Origin: Methylorubrum populi
GTDB lineage: Bacteria; Pseudomonadota; Alphaproteobacteria; Rhizobiales; Beijerinckiaceae
Direction of reading: 5' to 3'
Assembly: GCA_020741775.1 (NCBI GenBank)
Contig: DYYG01000001.1
Coordinates: 30,794 to 94,793, forward strand
Length of the DNA: 64,000 nt
Part shown: one piece after another, positions 1 to 9,496 of the stretch
Numbering within the stretch: the stretch's first letter is position 1
How the letters are laid out: each line of letters begins with the position of its first letter
Notes under the pieces: model-generated
What the model was told of the DNA's origin: nothing
Seen by the model: the letters and a program-made list of their open reading frames with translations, nothing else
The model's database searches: none
Translations under genes and position numbers: made by a program

Positions 1-788
1 TCCACCGAATCCTCCTCCGAGGCGCGGAACCAGAGCCGGCTCTGCTCGACATTGGCCATGACGTTGCGATGGGTCAGCATCGCCGCCTTGGCGACGCCGG
101 TGGTGCCGCCGGTATATTGCAGGAAGGCGATGTCGTCAGGCTCGACCGTGACGGCCGGACGTTTCAGGCCGCGCCCGGCCCGCAGCACCGCCTCGAACCG
201 GAGCGTACGCGCCGGCGGCAGTGCGAAGGGCGGCACCGCCCGCTTCACCCGGCGTGAGACGAAATCGACGATCCGCCCCTTCAGCCCCAGCCCGTCGCCG
301 GGCGCCACCACGACAATCCGCTCCAGGCGCGGCATCCGATCCAGGGCCTGCTCGACCGTGTGACAGAAGTTCTCCAGCACGAACAGGGCGCGGGCGCCGG
401 AATCGTTGATCTGCGCCGCCAGTTCCCGCGGCGTGTAGAGCGGGTTCACGTTGACCACGGTGCAGCCCGCCACCAGCACGCCGAGCAGGGTGATGGGACA
501 GGCGGGCACATTGGGCATCATCACCGCGACGCGGTCGCCGATTCCCTCGGCCCCCCGGCCGAGGCCGTTGGCGGACAGCCACGCCGCCACCGCTTCCGCC
601 GCGGCGCCCACCTCGCGGTAGCGCAGGGACGTGCCGAAGCAGGTGATCGCCGGGCGCTCGGCGAAGCGCCGGACGCTGCGCTCGAACAGCTCGACCACCG
701 TGCCGACCGACGCGACATCGATCTCCGAGGGAATGCCGGGTGGATAGGCGGCCAGCCAAGGGCGCTCCGCGCTCCGGTCCTGCGCCAT
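1..788 (-). CDS. long-chain fatty acid--CoA ligase, N-terminal part (runs off the window)
   Basis: AMP-forming acyl-CoA synthetase, which activates fatty acids with ATP and CoA for beta-oxidation or lipid use. The ATG at 788 opens a frame reading MAQDRSAERPWL. It continues through typical family stretches: an MPNVPACPI segment, NVNPLYTPREL, and close to the window edge the phosphate-binding loop QYTGGTTGVAK. Only about 262 residues are present, roughly half of the usual 550-570; the adenylate-forming C-terminal half lies beyond base 1. The 149 bases upstream of the start hold no gene. The family is clear; the exact chain-length preference is not. Confidence 0.88.
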   Translation of the reverse strand, partial: MAQDRSAERPWLAAYPPGIPSEIDVASVGTVVELFERSVRRFAERPAITCFGTSLRYREVGAAAEAVAAWLSANGLGRGAEGIGDRVAVMMPNVPACPITLLGVLVAGCTVVNVNPLYTPRELAAQINDSGARALFVLENFCHTVEQALDRMPRLERIVVVAPGDGLGLKGRIVDFVSRRVKRAVPPFALPPARTLRFEAVLRAGRGLKRPAVTVEPDDIAFLQYTGGTTGVAKAAMLTHRNVMANVEQSRLWFRASEEDSV

Positions 789-937
789 CCTCGTCCTCCC
801 TGCCACCAATGGCGGCTTCGACGGCCGGCCTCGCGCCGACTCTGCCCTTCTCAGCGAGGCTTAAGCGTTTCCGGAGCGTCCGATCAAGCCGCTGCGACGG
901 CTTCGCCGGTCTTGAGGCTCACGATCACCCTCCGTCG

Positions 938-1648
938 TCACACGGGACGGTCCGTCCGCCGCGGTCGCAACCGGGACACGACCAGCAGCATGTGCGGCAG
1001 GGCGGCGACTGTCAGCAGCCCGGCGGCGATCGCCGCATCGCGGGCATCGAGCGGCCGGCGCGGCCAGGGGCCGAAGCCGGCATCGCGGGCGAGCCCGATC
1101 AGCGCGGCGGCGAACCACAGGGCGAGAAAGCCGGCGAGCGCGTGGAGGATCGCCCGCCCCGCCCGCCGCAGCCGGCTTCCGGGGCGCGGCGTTCCCGGGC
1201 GGCCGATCAGTGCCGCGCCGAGCCCTAGGGCACTCCCGAACAGGCCGGCCGCCGCCGCCGCGCCGAGGACATAGGCCGCCGCCATCGGCGTACCGTTGAG
1301 GAAGGCGCCGCTGCCCGTGCCGAAGCCCGCCCGCAGCACCATCCCGCCGAAGGTCGGATGCAGGCTGAGCCCGAGCAGCAGCATGAGGCCGAGCGCTGCT
1401 CCGATGACGCGCCGAAGCGCGCCGCTGCGGCCCGGCGCCAGCGCCACGGCGAGGAGGCGGGCGACCCCGTAGGCGATGGCGAAGGCGAAGAGCGGGTAGC
1501 GGTCGAGGAAGAAGCCGTAGAAGCGCGCCGCCAGGTCCGGCGGCATCGCGCTGCGCTGGTCGAACCCGGTCAGGAACGCGGCGGCCAGGGCGGCGAGCGC
1601 CGCGGCGAGGGGGGCCGCGGCGACGATCCAGGCGGTCGGGGCGGCCAC
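938..1648 (-). CDS. hypothetical multi-pass membrane protein
   Basis: I do not recognise this 236-aa protein. It starts with GTG at 1648, only 12 bp after the pepA stop on the same strand, so it is probably co-transcribed with pepA. The sequence is rich in Ala, Leu and Gly and contains about six hydrophobic segments, for example AWIVAAAPLAAALAALAAAF near the N-terminus, others around residues 50-70, 85-105, 125-150 and 165-190, and a last one before an Arg-rich tail. There is no catalytic motif. The Shine-Dalgarno-like GGAG abuts the GTG, so the exact start is uncertain. Confidence 0.6.
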   Translation of the reverse strand: MAAPTAWIVAAAPLAAALAALAAAFLTGFDQRSAMPPDLAARFYGFFLDRYPLFAFAIAYGVARLLAVALAPGRSGALRRVIGAALGLMLLLGLSLHPTFGGMVLRAGFGTGSGAFLNGTPMAAAYVLGAAAAAGLFGSALGLGAALIGRPGTPRPGSRLRRAGRAILHALAGFLALWFAAALIGLARDAGFGPWPRRPLDARDAAIAAGLLTVAALPHMLLVVSRLRPRRTDRPV

Positions 1649-1660
1649 CTCCGTCCGGGC

Positions 1661-3154
1661 TCAGCGCTCGTAATGGTCGCGGACCAGCCGGTCGAGCAGG
1701 CGCACGCCCCAGCCCGCGCCCCAACTGCGGTTGATCTCGGAGGGGCTCGACGACATGCCCACGCCCGCGATGTCGAGATGGGCCCACGGCACGTCGTTGA
1801 CGAAGCGCTTGAGGAAGGCCGCCGCCGTGGCCGCGCCGCCGTGGCGGCCGCCGGTGTTCTTCATGTCGGCGAATTTCGAATCGATCGCCTTGTCGAAGGC
1901 CGGGATCAGCGGCATCCGCCACACCTTCTCTCCCGCCGCCTCGCCGGCCGCGGTGATCCGGGCCGAGAGTTCGTCGTCGTTGGAGAACAGGCCGGCGATG
2001 TCCTGGCCCAGCGCCACGATGATCGCGCCGGTCAGCGTGGCGAGATCGATCATCGCCTTGGGCTTGTAGGTGGCCTGGACGTGCCAGAGCACGTCGGCCA
2101 GCACGAGGCGGCCTTCCGCATCGGTGTTGATGACCTCGATGGTCTGGCCCGAGAGCGAGGTGACGATGTCGGAGGGGCGGTAGGAATTGCCGTCGGGCAT
2201 GTTCTCGACGATGCCGATGGCGCCGATCACGTTCGCCTTGGCCTTGCGCGAGGCGAGCGCGTGCAGGGTGCCGACCACGGCGGCCGAGCCGCCCATGTCG
2301 CCCTTCATGTCCTCCATGCCGCCGGCCGACTTGATCGAGATGCCGCCGGAATCGAACACCACGCCCTTGCCGATCAGGGCGAGGGGCGGCTCGGAGGCGT
2401 CGTCCGCCCCGTTCCAGCGCAGGATCGCGACCCGCGGCTCCCGGGCCGAGCCCTGCGCCACCGCGAGCAGCGCGCCCATGCCGAGTTCCTTCATCCGCGC
2501 GAGGTCGAGGATCTCGACCTCGACGCCGAGGCGGGTCAGCTCCGAGACCCGGCGGGCATATTCCTCGGGGTAGAGCACGTTCGGCGGCTCGTTGACGAGG
2601 TTGCGCGCGAGGATCACGCCCTCGGCGATCCCGGCCGCGTCCTTCGCGGCGGCTTGCGCCGCGGCCGGATCGGCGACGAGGAGGGTCAGGGCGGTGCCCG
2701 TCTCATCCTCGTCCTTCTTCTTGGTCTTGTACTGGTCGAAACGGTAGCTGCGCAGGCGGGCGCCGAGGGTGAAATCGGCGACGTCCCGGGCATTGCCGGC
2801 AAAGCCCGGCCAGTCGAGCAGGACGCGGGCGCTGCGGGCGCCGACTTTGCCGGCGGTGAAGCCGCCGAGGATCGTCCAGTCGGTCTTGGCCCGGTCCTTC
2901 TCCGAGCCGAGGCCGATCACCACGAGCCGGTCGGCCTCGACCCCCGCCGGGGCCGGCAGGCTCAGCGCCGTCTGCGCCTTGCCCTTGAAGCGCTCGCTCG
3001 CGGCGGCGCGGGCCACCAGCTCGGCGCCCTGGCGCCCCAGGGCCTCGGAGGCGGCGCCAGACAGGGCGAGGTCGTCGCCGACGAACACCACGAGGTCGCC
3101 GTCGCGCGCGCGCGACGACAGCGGCTCAAAGGCGATTTCGATCCCACCGGCCAT
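1661..3154 (-). CDS. pepA: leucyl aminopeptidase (M17, cytosolic)
   Basis: Cytosolic M17 metallo-aminopeptidase that removes N-terminal residues, especially leucine, from peptides. The two-metal active site is visible: [14 protein letters not shown] (about residues 262-275) and the family signature NTDAEGRL (343-350). The catalytic C-terminal domain follows a divergent N-terminal domain. I chose ATG 3154 ([10 protein letters not shown]), six codons inside the longest frame, because it gives the usual N-terminus; the protein is then 497 aa, normal for the family. It is divergent from lptF across a 325-bp gap, an arrangement common in alphaproteobacteria. Confidence 0.93.
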   Translation of the reverse strand: MAGGIEIAFEPLSSRARDGDLVVFVGDDLALSGAASEALGRQGAELVARAAASERFKGKAQTALSLPAPAGVEADRLVVIGLGSEKDRAKTDWTILGGFTAGKVGARSARVLLDWPGFAGNARDVADFTLGARLRSYRFDQYKTKKKDEDETGTALTLLVADPAAAQAAAKDAAGIAEGVILARNLVNEPPNVLYPEEYARRVSELTRLGVEVEILDLARMKELGMGALLAVAQGSAREPRVAILRWNGADDASEPPLALIGKGVVFDSGGISIKSAGGMEDMKGDMGGSAAVVGTLHALASRKAKANVIGAIGIVENMPDGNSYRPSDIVTSLSGQTIEVINTDAEGRLVLADVLWHVQATYKPKAMIDLATLTGAIIVALGQDIAGLFSNDDELSARITAAGEAAGEKVWRMPLIPAFDKAIDSKFADMKNTGGRHGGAATAAAFLKRFVNDVPWAHLDIAGVGMSSSPSEINRSWGAGWGVRLLDRLVRDHYER

Positions 3155-3479
3155 ATGCGCTTCGCTTTCCACCCGTCTGCCGCCGGCTCGTCCCGCGCCT
3201 CGCGAAAGCCGGCGAACCTGTGTACCCGCTGAGGCGCAGAACGCAACGCGCGGCGGGGACGCGGGCGGCCACGAAGGCAGTTCGGGACATGACTGGAAGT
3301 CCCGCTCTCTGACGGTGAGGCTGTCCCCTGTCCTCTGCTGTCGTCCATTCGCCTGCGCCGCGAAAGGGCCTCATTCCGGGCGCCCGAAGCCGGCAGTCTC
3401 GGCAGAGGTCCGGCCTCCGGGTCCGGCCGCCGGAACGATCGGGCGGCGGCGAAAAGGGGTGTGAGGGGCGAACGCGCGC
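3155..3479. other. divergent intergenic region pepA / lptF
   Basis: A 325-bp non-coding stretch between the divergently transcribed pepA and lptF. It must hold both promoters. I see no strong palindrome, RNA gene or convincing small ORF in it. Confidence 0.5.
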
Positions 3480-4649
3480 ATGACGCAGATCGAGCGCTAC
3501 ATATTCAGGATCGCGCTCGGGGCCTTCCTCACCTGCCTGATCGGGCTGACCGGCACGATCTGGGTGACGCAGGCCCTGCGCGAGCTCGACCTCGTCACGG
3601 CCAAGGGGCAGACGCTCCTCGTCTTCCTGTTCATCACCGGCCTGTCGCTGCCGACGCTGATCACGGTGATCGCGCCGGTCGCCCTGTTCATCGCCTGCGT
3701 CTACGCCCTCAACAGGCTCAACGGCGATTCCGAGCTGATCGTGATGTCGGCCGCCGGCATGCCGCCGCGCCAGCTGCTGCGGCCCTTCGTGACCCTCGCC
3801 CTCGCGATCAGCGTCGTCACCGCCTTCCTGACGATCCAGGTGATGCCCTCCTCCTTTCAGGAATTGCGCGACGTGCTGACGCGGGTGCGCGGCGATTTCG
3901 TCGCCAACGTCGTCAAGGAGGGCCAGTTCACGGCGCTCGACAGCGGCATCACCTTCCATTTCCGTGAGCGCGGCGCCGACGGCTCGCTGCAGGGGCTGTT
4001 CATCCAGGACAAGCGCGAGGCCGGCAAGGCGGTGGTCTATCTCGCCGAGCGGGGCCGGGTGACCGAGGTCGACGGGCAGACCTACCTTGTGCTGGAGAAG
4101 GGCAGCATCCACCGCCAGCAGAAGGACAGCCGCGATTCCTCGATCGTGAGCTACGAGCGCTACGCCGTCGATCTCGCCGCCTTCACCCCGCCGGATTCCG
4201 AGACGGTCTACAAGCCGCGGGAGCGCTCGACCCTGGCGCTGCTCTTCCCCGATACCCGCGAGGGCTATTACGTCCTGCAGAAGGGCCGCTTCCGGGCGGA
4301 GCTGCACGACCGGCTCTCCGCCTGGCTCTATCCCCTGGCGCTGGCCTTCATCGCCTTCGCCGCCCTCGGCGATCCGCGCACCACGCGCCAGGGACGGGGG
4401 CTGGCGGTGGCCGGGGCGGTGCTCGGCGTCGTGGCCCTGCGCATCGCCGGCTTCGCCGCGAGCAGCGCCGCCGTGCGCAGCCCCGGCGCCGTGGCCGCGA
4501 TCTACGGCGCGCCGCTCACCGCCATCGCCCTCTCCTGCCTGTTGATCTTCGGCGGAGCCCGGACCCGCGCGGCGGGCGAGCGGCTCGGCCATGCCTGGAG
4601 AGGGCTGCGCGCCGCCCTGCGGCGGCGGCCGCAGGCGGGGCGGGCGTGA
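3480..4649 (+). CDS. lptF: LPS export ABC transporter permease LptF
   Basis: One of the two permeases (YjgP/YjgQ family) of the LptB2FG transporter, which extracts lipopolysaccharide from the inner membrane and feeds it to the periplasmic Lpt bridge. The 389-aa protein begins MTQIERYIFRIALGAFLTCL and has the family layout: three membrane segments in the first 120 residues, a periplasmic beta-jellyroll-like middle (about 130-265) and three C-terminal membrane segments (about 280-365). The stop at 4647-4649 is 10 bp before the lptG start. It is the first gene of lptF-lptG-lptD. Confidence 0.92.
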   Translation: MTQIERYIFRIALGAFLTCLIGLTGTIWVTQALRELDLVTAKGQTLLVFLFITGLSLPTLITVIAPVALFIACVYALNRLNGDSELIVMSAAGMPPRQLLRPFVTLALAISVVTAFLTIQVMPSSFQELRDVLTRVRGDFVANVVKEGQFTALDSGITFHFRERGADGSLQGLFIQDKREAGKAVVYLAERGRVTEVDGQTYLVLEKGSIHRQQKDSRDSSIVSYERYAVDLAAFTPPDSETVYKPRERSTLALLFPDTREGYYVLQKGRFRAELHDRLSAWLYPLALAFIAFAALGDPRTTRQGRGLAVAGAVLGVVALRIAGFAASSAAVRSPGAVAAIYGAPLTAIALSCLLIFGGARTRAAGERLGHAWRGLRAALRRRPQAGRA

Positions 4650-4659
4650 GGCGCGCGCC

Positions 4660-5748
4660 ATGCTGATCGGCGCGACCCTCGGCCGCTACTTCGCGTGGCG
4701 TTTCGTGCGCACCATCCTGGGCGTGTTCGTCACGGTCTTCGCCCTCGTCTACACCCTCGATTTCGTCGAGCTGCTGCGCCGGGCGGGCGATTCGGAGGGC
4801 GCCTCGACCGGGCTGATGGCGCAGCTCGCCCTGTACCGGACCCCGGCGGTGGCCGAGAGCGTGCTGCCCTTCGCGGTGCTGTTCGGCTCCATGGCCGCCC
4901 TGCTCCAGCTCTCGCGCAAGCTCGAACTCGTGGTGGCGCGGGCCGCCGGCATCTCCGCCTGGCAGTTCCTCCAGCCCGGCGTCTTCGTGGCTTTGGCCAT
5001 CGGCGCGCTCACCATCGGCGCTTACAATCCCCTGTCCGCGGCGCTCAAGCAGCGTTCCAGCGAGATCGAGGCGAAGATCTTCGCCAAATCCACCAAGGCC
5101 GGCACCGGCAAGGATCTCTGGCTGCGCCAGCGCAGCGTCGACGGGCAGGCGATCATCCGCGCCGAGACGGCGGTGGAGGGCACCACCACCCTGGCGGGCG
5201 TCACCTTCTTCCTGTTCGACGAGGCCGGCCTGTTCACCGCCCAGGTCGAGGCGGCCCGGGCGATCCTGCACGATGGCTGGTGGGAATTGCACGATGTGCG
5301 CGTTCTCACGCGGGAATCGCCGCCGGAGAGCCACGAGGTCTATCTCGTTGCCTCGACCCTCGATCCGAGCCAGATCCGCCAGCGCTTCACGCCCCCGGAA
5401 TCTGTGCCCTTCTGGCAACTCCCGGAGACCATCGCACGCCACGAACGGGCGGGGCTGGATGCCACGCGTTACCGCCTCCAGTACGATGTGCTGCTGGCAA
5501 CGCCCCTGCTCTATCTCGCGATGGTCCTCGTGGCGGCAACGGTTTCCTTAAGATTCTTCAGGTTTGGTGGGGTCGGCAAGCTGGTGCTCGGCGGGGTGGC
5601 GGCGGGCTTCGTGCTCTATGTCGCCCGGCAGGTCATGGAGGGTCTCGGCGCGTCGGGTATGGTCGCGCCGGCAGTGGCGGCATGGTTCCCCGCCGTGGTA
5701 GGGAGTCTGCTCGGTACGCTCACGCTTCTCTACCAGGAGGACGGCTGA
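4660..5748 (+). CDS. lptG: LPS export ABC transporter permease LptG
   Basis: Second permease of LptB2FG, partner of LptF in LPS extraction. The open frame begins at 4591 inside lptF, but the ATG at 4660 (MLIGATLGRYFAWRF) is the sensible start: it opens the first membrane helix and lies just past the lptF stop, giving 362 aa. N-terminal helices, the periplasmic domain (about 120-265) and three C-terminal helices are all present. It ends at 5748, and the lptD frame opens within about 80 bp. Confidence 0.92.
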   Translation: MLIGATLGRYFAWRFVRTILGVFVTVFALVYTLDFVELLRRAGDSEGASTGLMAQLALYRTPAVAESVLPFAVLFGSMAALLQLSRKLELVVARAAGISAWQFLQPGVFVALAIGALTIGAYNPLSAALKQRSSEIEAKIFAKSTKAGTGKDLWLRQRSVDGQAIIRAETAVEGTTTLAGVTFFLFDEAGLFTAQVEAARAILHDGWWELHDVRVLTRESPPESHEVYLVASTLDPSQIRQRFTPPESVPFWQLPETIARHERAGLDATRYRLQYDVLLATPLLYLAMVLVAATVSLRFFRFGGVGKLVLGGVAAGFVLYVARQVMEGLGASGMVAPAVAAWFPAVVGSLLGTLTLLYQEDG

Positions 5749-5823
5749 TGCAGGGTCTTCCAGGTGGCGGGGCTGGCGGGCGGGATCGTCGTGCAGGGGG
5801 CTGCACAGGGGTTGAGGGACGCG

Positions 5824-8412
5824 TTGCGTAAGGTCGCCGACATCGCGATCACGGTCTCGATGGCCGCACTGCTGACGGCAGCCTTCGGGTTCGCCGCGCC
5901 GCGCGCCCATGCCCAGGCCGGATTGGAGAAGCTGGCCGGCTCCAAGGACAAGGAGAAGGGCCAGCGCCTGCTCGTCGAGGCCGACGAGCTGATCTACGAC
6001 AACGACCACAACACCGTGACCGCCCGCGGCAATGCCGAGCTGCATTACGGCAGCCGCACGCTCCAGGCCGATCGGGTGCGCTACGACCGGGGCACCTCGC
6101 GGGTCTTCGCCGAAGGCAACGTGCGCCTGACCGACGAGACCGGCGCCCTCGTCACCGGCGAGCGGATGGAGCTGACCGACGACTTCAAGGACGGCTTCGT
6201 CGACGCCCTGCGCATCCAGCAGACGGTTCAGATCAAGGGCGAGACGGTGCGCACCCGCATCTCCGCCCCGCGGGCGGAGCGCATCGCCGGCGAGCAATCG
6301 AGCTTCGACTACGCGACCTACACCGCCTGCGAGCCGTGCAAGAACAATCCGGCGACGCCGCCGCTGTGGCAGATCAAGGCCGCCAAGATCATCCACAACA
6401 ACGAGACGCACACGATCAGTTACGAGGATTCGACCCTCGAACTGGCGGGGATCCCGGTCGCCTACCTGCCCTATTTCGAGTCGGCCGATCCGACGGTGAA
6501 GCGCAAGACCGGCTTCCTGACGCCGCGCTTCATCACCTCGACGGCCATCGGCACCGGCGTCGCGACGCCGTTCTTCCTCAATCTCGATCCGAGCTACGAC
6601 CTGACGCTCTCGCCGGCCTTCGTCTCGCGCCAGGGCGTGCTGGGCCAGGCCGAGTTCCGCCAGCGGCTCGACAACGGCTCCTACAACCTGCGCCTCTCCG
6701 GCATCTTCCAGACGACGCCCTCGGCCTTCCTGCCTGGCCCCCTCGGTGCGGCCGACCGCGAGTTCCGCGGCTCGATCGAGTCGCGCGGGCGCTTCTACAT
6801 CAACGACCGCTGGCGCACCGGCTGGGACCTCGTTGGCGTGACCGACAAGTGGTTCCTCGACAATTACCGCATCCGCAACCAGAGCATCACCACCGACTAT
6901 TTCCGCGAGGCGGTCTCGACCGCCTATCTGATCGGCCAGGGCGACCGCTCGTGGTTCGAGGCGCGGGGCTATTATTTCAAGGCGCTGTCGAGCTTCGACT
7001 GGCAGAAGGAGCAGCCGGTCGTCCTGCCGGTGATCGATTACGACAAGCGCATCGACGGGCCGAAGCCGCTGGGCGGCGAGGTGCGTTTCGAGGCCAACGT
7101 CACCAGCCTGACCCGCGAGGCGACCGACTTCCAGGGCATCCCGCGCACGGGCAGCTACCTGTTCGCCCCGAGCGTGAACGGGGTCAGCTATCCGCTCTAC
7201 GAGACCTGCACCAGCTTCAACCGGACTGCCTGCCTCGTGCGGGGCTTAGGGGGCACCGATACCCGGCTGTCGGCCCAGGTCTCCTGGCGGCGCAGCTTCA
7301 TCGACGATGCCGGCCAGGTTTTCACGCCGTTCACCTATCTGCGCACCGACGCGTTCTTCGTGAACCCGAGCCTGTCCGGCTACCAGAACCCGCTCGTCAA
7401 CAACATCACCACGGTGGATGACGGCTTCTCCGGCCGCGTCATGCCGGCGGTGGGCATCGATTACCGCTACCCCTTCGTCGCCGATTTCGGCGCGCTCGGC
7501 GTCCACACCCTGGAGCCGATCGCCCAGGTGATCGCCCGGCCCTCCGAGACCCGCATCGGCCGGCTGCCCAACGAGGATGCGCAGAGCCTCGTCTTCGACG
7601 ACACCTCGCTGTTCGAGTGGGACAAGTTCTCCGGCTACGACCGGGTCGAGGGCGGCGTGCGGGCCAATCTCGGCGCACAATATTCCGTCGTGACCCCGAC
7701 GGGCTGGTACGCCAACGTGATGTTCGGCGAGTCGATCCAGGTCGCCGGCGTGAACTCGTTCCGCCGCGGCGACATCGCCAATGTCGGCCTGGATTCCGGC
7801 CTGGAGAACCGCCGCTCGGACTTCGTCGGCCGGTTCCAGCTCTCGCCCAACCAGAATATCAGCTTCATCAGCCGCGCCCGGTTCGACCAGAGCGATTTCA
7901 GCGTGAACCGGTTCGAGACCGGCGTGACCGCGCGCTTCGCGCCGTTCCTGCCGCTCGAAACCTCGCTGTTCTACTCCTATTACGAGGCGCAGCCGGCCCT
8001 CGGCTTCTCCCATCGCCGCGAAGGCGTGACCGCCTCGGCGACCTACCGCATCACGCCGAACTGGTTCGTCACCGGCTCGGCGCTGGTCGATCTCACCCAC
8101 TATCTCGACACCCGCGATACCTTCGCGGATCTCTACACCGCCTATCTCGCCAACCCGGTCGGTCTCGCGCCGACCTACAGCAATCCGGGCAAGGCCTACC
8201 TGTCCGGCATGAGCCTCGGCGGCGGCTATCAGGACGAGTGCACCACGGTCTCGCTCAACTACATCGTCTCGCCGATCGCCACGGCGATCGGCGTGCGCGA
8301 GCGCAACCAGACCGTCCTTCTGCGGTTGGAGCTGAAGACCCTCGGCGAGGCGGATCTGCGCCAGAACGTCAGCAGCGCGACCACCGCCGACGGCATCGCC
8401 TCGGTGCGGTAA
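5824..8412 (+). CDS. lptD: LPS-assembly outer-membrane protein LptD
   Basis: Outer-membrane translocon that inserts lipopolysaccharide into the outer leaflet. After a signal peptide ending near the APRAHAQA segment comes the periplasmic OstA/LptD-N domain (ADELIYDNDHNTVTARGNAEL, then repeated beta-strands), a short Cys-containing stretch (YTACEPCKNN) and a long barrel rich in aromatic residues to the C-terminus. The start is uncertain. The frame is open from GTG 5764, but TTG 5824 gives a compact signal peptide (MRKVADIAITVSMAALL), preceded by GAGGGA. An ATG at 5748 overlapping the lptG stop is in another frame and ends after 27 codons. Length is about 860 aa. Confidence 0.9.
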   Translation: MRKVADIAITVSMAALLTAAFGFAAPRAHAQAGLEKLAGSKDKEKGQRLLVEADELIYDNDHNTVTARGNAELHYGSRTLQADRVRYDRGTSRVFAEGNVRLTDETGALVTGERMELTDDFKDGFVDALRIQQTVQIKGETVRTRISAPRAERIAGEQSSFDYATYTACEPCKNNPATPPLWQIKAAKIIHNNETHTISYEDSTLELAGIPVAYLPYFESADPTVKRKTGFLTPRFITSTAIGTGVATPFFLNLDPSYDLTLSPAFVSRQGVLGQAEFRQRLDNGSYNLRLSGIFQTTPSAFLPGPLGAADREFRGSIESRGRFYINDRWRTGWDLVGVTDKWFLDNYRIRNQSITTDYFREAVSTAYLIGQGDRSWFEARGYYFKALSSFDWQKEQPVVLPVIDYDKRIDGPKPLGGEVRFEANVTSLTREATDFQGIPRTGSYLFAPSVNGVSYPLYETCTSFNRTACLVRGLGGTDTRLSAQVSWRRSFIDDAGQVFTPFTYLRTDAFFVNPSLSGYQNPLVNNITTVDDGFSGRVMPAVGIDYRYPFVADFGALGVHTLEPIAQVIARPSETRIGRLPNEDAQSLVFDDTSLFEWDKFSGYDRVEGGVRANLGAQYSVVTPTGWYANVMFGESIQVAGVNSFRRGDIANVGLDSGLENRRSDFVGRFQLSPNQNISFISRARFDQSDFSVNRFETGVTARFAPFLPLETSLFYSYYEAQPALGFSHRREGVTASATYRITPNWFVTGSALVDLTHYLDTRDTFADLYTAYLANPVGLAPTYSNPGKAYLSGMSLGGGYQDECTTVSLNYIVSPIATAIGVRERNQTVLLRLELKTLGEADLRQNVSSATTADGIASVR

Positions 8413-8414
8413 CC

Positions 8415-8447
8415 CCTTCGCCGGGCGGCAGGCCGCTCCGGCGAAGG
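8415..8447. terminator. strong hairpin between convergent lptD and cytochrome genes
   Basis: Three bases after the lptD stop lies a near-perfect hairpin: outer arms CCTTCGCCGG (8415-8424) and CCGGCGAAGG (8438-8447), inner arms GCGGC and GCCGC around an AG loop. There is no long T run, but the position between two gene ends and the stem strength fit a (bidirectional) terminator. A second, weaker pairing GCTTCGATC/GATCGAAGC follows at about 8469-8505. Confidence 0.75.
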
Positions 8448-8520
8448 CGGTTCGAGCCCGCCTCCCCGCTTCGATCCCAGGGGCGTCGGTTCGATCGAAG
8501 CTGGGAGCGGGGGGCGCCGC

Positions 8521-9126
8521 TCAATCCTCCAGCGGCTTGCACTGTCCCTTCTCGTCCTTCGCGAAGGTCTCGTGACCCTTATAGGGCGTGTAGGCCTTCT
8601 TCTGCTCGTCCGTCAGCCACTCCGCATCCTTCACCGGACCGGTATAGAGGTGCCGGATCCAGGCGATGACCTGCAGGATCTCGTCAGGGTTCAGATCCTC
8701 GTTGTGCGGGCCCATCATGCCGTTGGCACCGCCCCAGATGGTCGAGAACAATCCGACATCCGTCGTGTTCAGCGGGTAGGTCCAGTAATTGTCGTTGAGG
8801 CCGGGGCCGACCTTGCCTTCCGCATTGTGGCCGTGGCAGCCGGAGCAGGAGGTGAGGAACAGGCTCTCGCCGTTTCTCAGGCAGGACCGGTCGTCGATGT
8901 AGAGGTTCTTGCCGGTCTCGAGGAAGGTCTTGATGCCGGGCGTGTCGCGACCGCCGGGCTTGCCTTCGGACGTGTCCATGACCTCGCCGGTGATGGTGTT
9001 GCGAAGGACGATGCCCGTCTGGGGCTTGCCGGCCGGCTGCGCCGAGACCGCGCCGAGACCGAGGCTCGTCAGGCCGAACAGGGCGGCACAGACCACCCGG
9101 CGCACTGTCGAAAACGTGTCCGTCAT
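8521..9126 (-). CDS. cytochrome c(L)-like class I c-type cytochrome (MxaG/XoxG family)
   Basis: Periplasmic electron acceptor of PQQ methanol dehydrogenases, or a close relative. ATG 9126 gives a signal peptide (TVRRVVCAALFGLTSLGLGAVSAQ) and a 201-aa precursor, the usual size for cytochrome c(L). The haem site is CSGCH. It is followed by blocks typical of the family: EGKVGPGLNDNYW, TDVGLFSTIWGGANGMMGPHNE (in two parts) and AWIRHLYTGP. A GAGAGA sequence lies about 10 bp upstream of the ATG. No mxaF/xoxF-type dehydrogenase gene is next to it, so it is an orphan copy; which dehydrogenase it serves is unknown. Confidence 0.85.
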   Translation of the reverse strand: MTDTFSTVRRVVCAALFGLTSLGLGAVSAQPAGKPQTGIVLRNTITGEVMDTSEGKPGGRDTPGIKTFLETGKNLYIDDRSCLRNGESLFLTSCSGCHGHNAEGKVGPGLNDNYWTYPLNTTDVGLFSTIWGGANGMMGPHNEDLNPDEILQVIAWIRHLYTGPVKDAEWLTDEQKKAYTPYKGHETFAKDEKGQCKPLED

Positions 9127-9496
9127 TCTTATGTATCTCTCAGTATTGGCCCCCGAAAATCTATACAATCACAGTATGATTAAATCATCTCGCAAAACGT
9201 CACTGTGTAAATTATACATGATGTGAAGTGAAAAGATGAAATACTCCTTGGAAAAACCTCCCGACCTTTCGCGTCGGACCCGATCCGCGCCGGCCGCCGG
9301 GATGATCGCGTCCCGCCACGGCCGCAGTGCAGCAGCCGGGCCACGCCACGGCTGAATCGGCTCGTCCCGGCGCCAGCCGGCATCGTCTTCGCTTGACCCG
9401 GCCAAGTGCGGCCTCGACGGTGACGCTCGCACCCGATGCCTCGGCGCGCGCTCCGGATGGGGCGTCGCGTGCGGCACGAACCGGACGGGAACGGGC
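9127..9496. other. AT-rich divergent intergenic region, cytochrome / terB
   Basis: A 370-bp gap; the first 120 bp next to the cytochrome start is strikingly AT-rich. It contains the near-palindrome ATGATTAAATCAT (9176-9188) flanked by CACAGT (9170-9175) and ACTGTG further right, which may be regulator sites for the cytochrome gene. No gene is supported here. Confidence 0.4.

Noticed and set aside
5748..5831. ATG overlapping the lptG stop as the lptD start
   Set aside because: It is in another frame and ends after 27 codons; the OstA domain needs the frame open from GTG 5764/TTG 5824.
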